DNA of 43,062 nucleotides from Comamonadaceae bacterium (GTDB lineage Bacteria > Pseudomonadota > Gammaproteobacteria > Burkholderiales > Burkholderiaceae), in assembly GCA_947374535.1 (NCBI GenBank), contig CANCCJ010000017.1, positions 1 to 43,062 of the forward strand. Reading direction: 5' to 3'. Shown piece after piece: positions 40,431 to 43,062 of the stretch. How positions within the stretch are numbered: the stretch's first letter is position 1; each line of letters opens with the position of its first letter. The notes under the pieces are model-generated. The model worked only from the letters and a program-made list of their open reading frames with translations, was not told the DNA's origin and did no database searches. The translations under genes were made by a program, and so were the position numbers.

Positions 40431-43034
40431 TTACGCTGTCACGCCTTTGGCGTTTTCAATGTACTCGTCGATTTGGTTGAAGTTCAAGTACTTGTAGATG
40501 GCTTCGCCGTCTTTGTTCACCACGCCCATGGCTTCATGGTATTCGGCCACGGTGGGGAACTTGCCCATCTTCGAGGTGATGGCAGCCAACTCGGCAGACG
40601 CCAAGTACACGTTGGTGTTCTTGCCCAAACGGTTGGGGAAGTTACGTGTGGAGGTAGACACCACCGTCGCGCCTTCGCGCACCTGCGCTTGGTTGCCCAT
40701 GCACAACGAGCAGCCAGGCATTTCAGTACGCGCACCAGCTGTGCCGAATGCAGCGTAGTGACCTTCTTTGATCAACTCGCTCTCGTCCATCTTCGTGGGA
40801 GGGGCCACCCACAACTTGACGGGCAGGTCGCGTTGACCGCCGAGCAACTTAGCGGCGGCGCGGAAGTGACCAATGTTGGTCATGCAAGAACCGATGAAAG
40901 CTTCGTCAATCTTGGTGCCAGCAACTTCAGACAAGAACTTAGCGTCATCGGGGTCGTTCGGGCAACACACGATCGGCTCTTTGATGTCATTCATATCGAT
41001 CTCAATGACGTGGGCGTATTCAGCATCTTTGTCGGCTTCGAGCAATTCGGGAGCAGCCAACCAGGCTTCGACTTTTTCGATGCGGCGAGCCAAAGTACGT
41101 GCATCGGCGTAACCGTCGGCGATCATGTTCTTCATCAGAACCACGTTCGACTTCAGGTACTCAGCGACGGGTTCTTTGTTGAGCTTGATCGAGCAACCAG
41201 CGGCAGAGCGCTCGGCAGACGCGTCAGACAATTCAAACGCTTGTTCAACCTTGAGGTTGGGCAAGCCTTCGATTTCCAAGATACGACCCGAGAATTCGTT
41301 GATCTTGCCGGCCTTAGCCACAGTCAACAAACCTTTCTTGATCGCGTACAAAGGGATCGCGTGCACCAAGTCGCGCAATGTCACGCCGGGTTGCATTTCG
41401 CCTTTGAAGCGAACCAAGATGGACTCGGGCATGTCCAAAGGCATCACGCCTGTGGCAGCACCAAACGCCACCAAGCCAGAACCGGCGGGGAAAGAAATAC
41501 CGATTGGGAAACGGGTGTGTGAGTCGCCACCAGTACCGACGGTGTCGGGCAACAACAAACGGTTCAACCAAGAGTGAATCACACCGTCGCCTGGACGCAA
41601 AGCTACGCCGCCACGGTTGCTGATGAACGCGGGCAATTCGCGATGTGTCTTGACGTCCACAGACTTGGGATAAGCCGCCGTGTGGCAAAACGATTGCATG
41701 ACCATGTCAGCCGAGAAGCCCAAGCAAGCCAAGTCTTTCAACTCGTCGCGTGTCATGGGGCCTGTGGTGTCTTGTGAACCCACGGTGGTCATTTTGGGTT
41801 CGCAGTAAGTGCCGGGACGAACGCCTTGGCCTTCTGGCAAACCAACCGCACGACCGACCATCTTTTGTGCGAGCGTGAAGCCAGCTTTGGTGGCGATGGG
41901 CGCAGTGGGCAAGCGGAATAAGGTTGAAGCTGGGAGACCCAAGAATTCACGGGCCTTGGCTGTCAAGCTGCGGCCGATGATCAAGTTGATACGGCCACCG
42001 GCGCGCACTTCGTCAAACAACACATCGCTCTTGAGTTTGAACTCAGTCACCAGCTCTTGACCATGGGTGCCGTTCTTCACGATCTTGCCTTCGTAGGGAA
42101 GGATGTCGATGACGTCGCCCATTTCGAGCTTGGTCACGTCCACTTCGATAGGCAATGCGCCTGAGTCTTCTTGCGTGTTGAAGAAAATGGGGGCGATCTT
42201 GCCGCCCAAGGTCACACCACCAAAACGCTTGTTAGGCACGAATGGGATGTCTTGGCCGGTGGCCCAAATCACGCTGTTGGTGGCCGACTTACGGCTGGAA
42301 CCTGTACCGACCACGTCACCGACGTAGGCCACCAAATGGCCCTTTTTCTTCAAGTCTTCGATGAATTGCATTGGGCCGCGCTTGCCGTCTTCTTCGGGCT
42401 TAAACGCTGCGCCTTCGCGCGTGTTCTTCAACATCGCCAAGTAGTGCAACGGGATGTCTGGGCGGCTCCATGCGTCAGGCGCTGGCGACAAGTCGTCGGT
42501 GTTGGTCTCGCCCGGCACTTTGAACACGGTGACCGTGATCTTCTTCTCGACTTCAGGACGTGTGGTGAACCACTCGCCATCCGCCCAGCTTTGCATGACT
42601 TCTTTGGCTTTGGCATTGCCAGCCTTGGCTTTGTCGGCAACGTCGTTGAAGAAGTCAAACATCAACAAAGTTTTCTTCAAGGCTTCAGCGGACACGGCGG
42701 CCACTTCAGCGTCGTCGAGCAACTCGATCAAGGGGTGAACGTTGTAGCCACCGACCATGGTGCCCAACAGCTCAGTGGCTTTTGACTTAGAGATCAAACC
42801 CACTTTGACTTCGCCGTGAGCCACCGCAGCCAAGAAAGATGCTTTCACTTTTGCGGCATCGTCCACGCCGGGTGGCACGCGATGGGTCAACAGATCCATC
42901 AAGTAAGCGTCTTCGCCTGCAGGTGGGTTCTTGATCAGTTCGATCAATTCAGCTGTTTGCTTGGCATCTAATGGCAGTGGTGGGATACCCAGCGCTGCGC
43001 GCTCGGCTACGTGGTCACGGTAGGCTTTCAACAT
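40431..43034 (-). CDS. acnB: aconitate hydratase B
   Basis: TCA-cycle enzyme interconverting citrate and isocitrate through cis-aconitate. The 867-aa protein has the AcnB layout: an N-terminal HEAT-like domain ([21 protein letters not shown]), then the swivel domain ([17 protein letters not shown]) before the catalytic domains. Catalytic blocks are [36 protein letters not shown] and [14 protein letters not shown]; the three Cys ligate the 4Fe-4S cluster, and [12 protein letters not shown] is the substrate loop. GGAGAAAA stands before the ATG. The whole gene is inside the window; its promoter probably lies beyond the right edge. The preceding 27 bases hold nothing else. Confidence 0.97.
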   Translation of the reverse strand: MLKAYRDHVAERAALGIPPLPLDAKQTAELIELIKNPPAGEDAYLMDLLTHRVPPGVDDAAKVKASFLAAVAHGEVKVGLISKSKATELLGTMVGGYNVHPLIELLDDAEVAAVSAEALKKTLLMFDFFNDVADKAKAGNAKAKEVMQSWADGEWFTTRPEVEKKITVTVFKVPGETNTDDLSPAPDAWSRPDIPLHYLAMLKNTREGAAFKPEEDGKRGPMQFIEDLKKKGHLVAYVGDVVGTGSSRKSATNSVIWATGQDIPFVPNKRFGGVTLGGKIAPIFFNTQEDSGALPIEVDVTKLEMGDVIDILPYEGKIVKNGTHGQELVTEFKLKSDVLFDEVRAGGRINLIIGRSLTAKAREFLGLPASTLFRLPTAPIATKAGFTLAQKMVGRAVGLPEGQGVRPGTYCEPKMTTVGSQDTTGPMTRDELKDLACLGFSADMVMQSFCHTAAYPKSVDVKTHRELPAFISNRGGVALRPGDGVIHSWLNRLLLPDTVGTGGDSHTRFPIGISFPAGSGLVAFGAATGVMPLDMPESILVRFKGEMQPGVTLRDLVHAIPLYAIKKGLLTVAKAGKINEFSGRILEIEGLPNLKVEQAFELSDASAERSAAGCSIKLNKEPVAEYLKSNVVLMKNMIADGYADARTLARRIEKVEAWLAAPELLEADKDAEYAHVIEIDMNDIKEPIVCCPNDPDDAKFLSEVAGTKIDEAFIGSCMTNIGHFRAAAKLLGGQRDLPVKLWVAPPTKMDESELIKEGHYAAFGTAGARTEMPGCSLCMGNQAQVREGATVVSTSTRNFPNRLGKNTNVYLASAELAAITSKMGKFPTVAEYHEAMGVVNKDGEAIYKYLNFNQIDEYIENAKGVTA

Positions 43035-43062
43035 GGTTTTCTCCGGTCTATCAAATCAAAAA

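Noticed and set aside
40374..41522. 382-codon open frame on the plus strand
   Set aside because: Antisense to the conserved catalytic region of acnB; codon-bias shadow only.
1..43062. CRISPR array, prophage, toxin-antitoxin or defence island
   Set aside because: No regularly spaced repeats, no phage or transposase genes and no recognisable defence genes; gene order is that of a core chromosome.

Overview
The window looks like an ordinary stretch of chromosome from a betaproteobacterium of the order Burkholderiales, most likely family Comamonadaceae (Limnohabitans/Rhodoferax-like). The evidence is gene content and order: a BPSS1780-family membrane protein after thrB, purM divergent from an AI-2E permease followed by hda-HAD phosphatase-pcnB-folK, the rpsP-rimM-trmD-rplS operon, DUF3579 next to argD, a Bug-type solute receptor, and AcnB. 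Coding density is high and nearly all genes are housekeeping. I see no tRNA, rRNA, CRISPR array, prophage, transposase gene or plasmid function.

Layout. 1-2667: the 5' part of polA runs off the left edge; divergent from it are thrB and a membrane protein, and the 338-bp gap between polA and thrB holds a 149-bp palindromic element. 2707-6289: uvrD and, divergently, guaC with a terminator-shaped hairpin in its leader. 6406-9401: a TonB-dependent receptor coupled to an alpha/beta hydrolase. 9473-11324: minCDE, placing the division septum. 11400-13245: small or little-known genes (a basic 56-aa protein, a coiled-coil membrane protein, slyX, a DsbA-fold isomerase). 13328-18245: a DEAD-box RNA helicase, oligoribonuclease, an M48 membrane protease and rsgA. 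18257-22095: a CobD/CbiB-family membrane protein, a Nudix CoA pyrophosphatase and the rpsP-rimM-trmD-rplS translation operon. 22203-24321: a TM2-like protein and the DUF47-pit phosphate uptake pair behind a PHO-box-like sequence. 24404-30001: folK, pcnB, a HAD phosphatase, hda and an AI-2E permease in one run, with purM divergent. 30048-32727: a SirB1-family protein, murJ and, divergently, rpsT. 32833-35801: DUF3579, then argD-argF-ykgJ with overlapping stop and start codons. 35879-40332: an outer-membrane barrel, an FAD monooxygenase, a Bug receptor and a U32-family tRNA-hydroxylation protein (trhP/yegQ type). 40431-43034: acnB.

I did not find a convincing undescribed multi-gene system. The leads best worth following are small. 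(1) The U32 gene carries an in-frame 78-bp insertion made of a direct repeat plus an inverted copy of the neighbouring sequence, the signature of a double template switch. (2) A PHO-box-like site precedes the DUF47-pit operon. (3) A hairpin in the leader of the outer-membrane protein gene covers its Shine-Dalgarno sequence. (4) A terminator-like hairpin with a competing downstream pairing lies ahead of guaC. (5) A MITE-like palindrome sits between polA and thrB.
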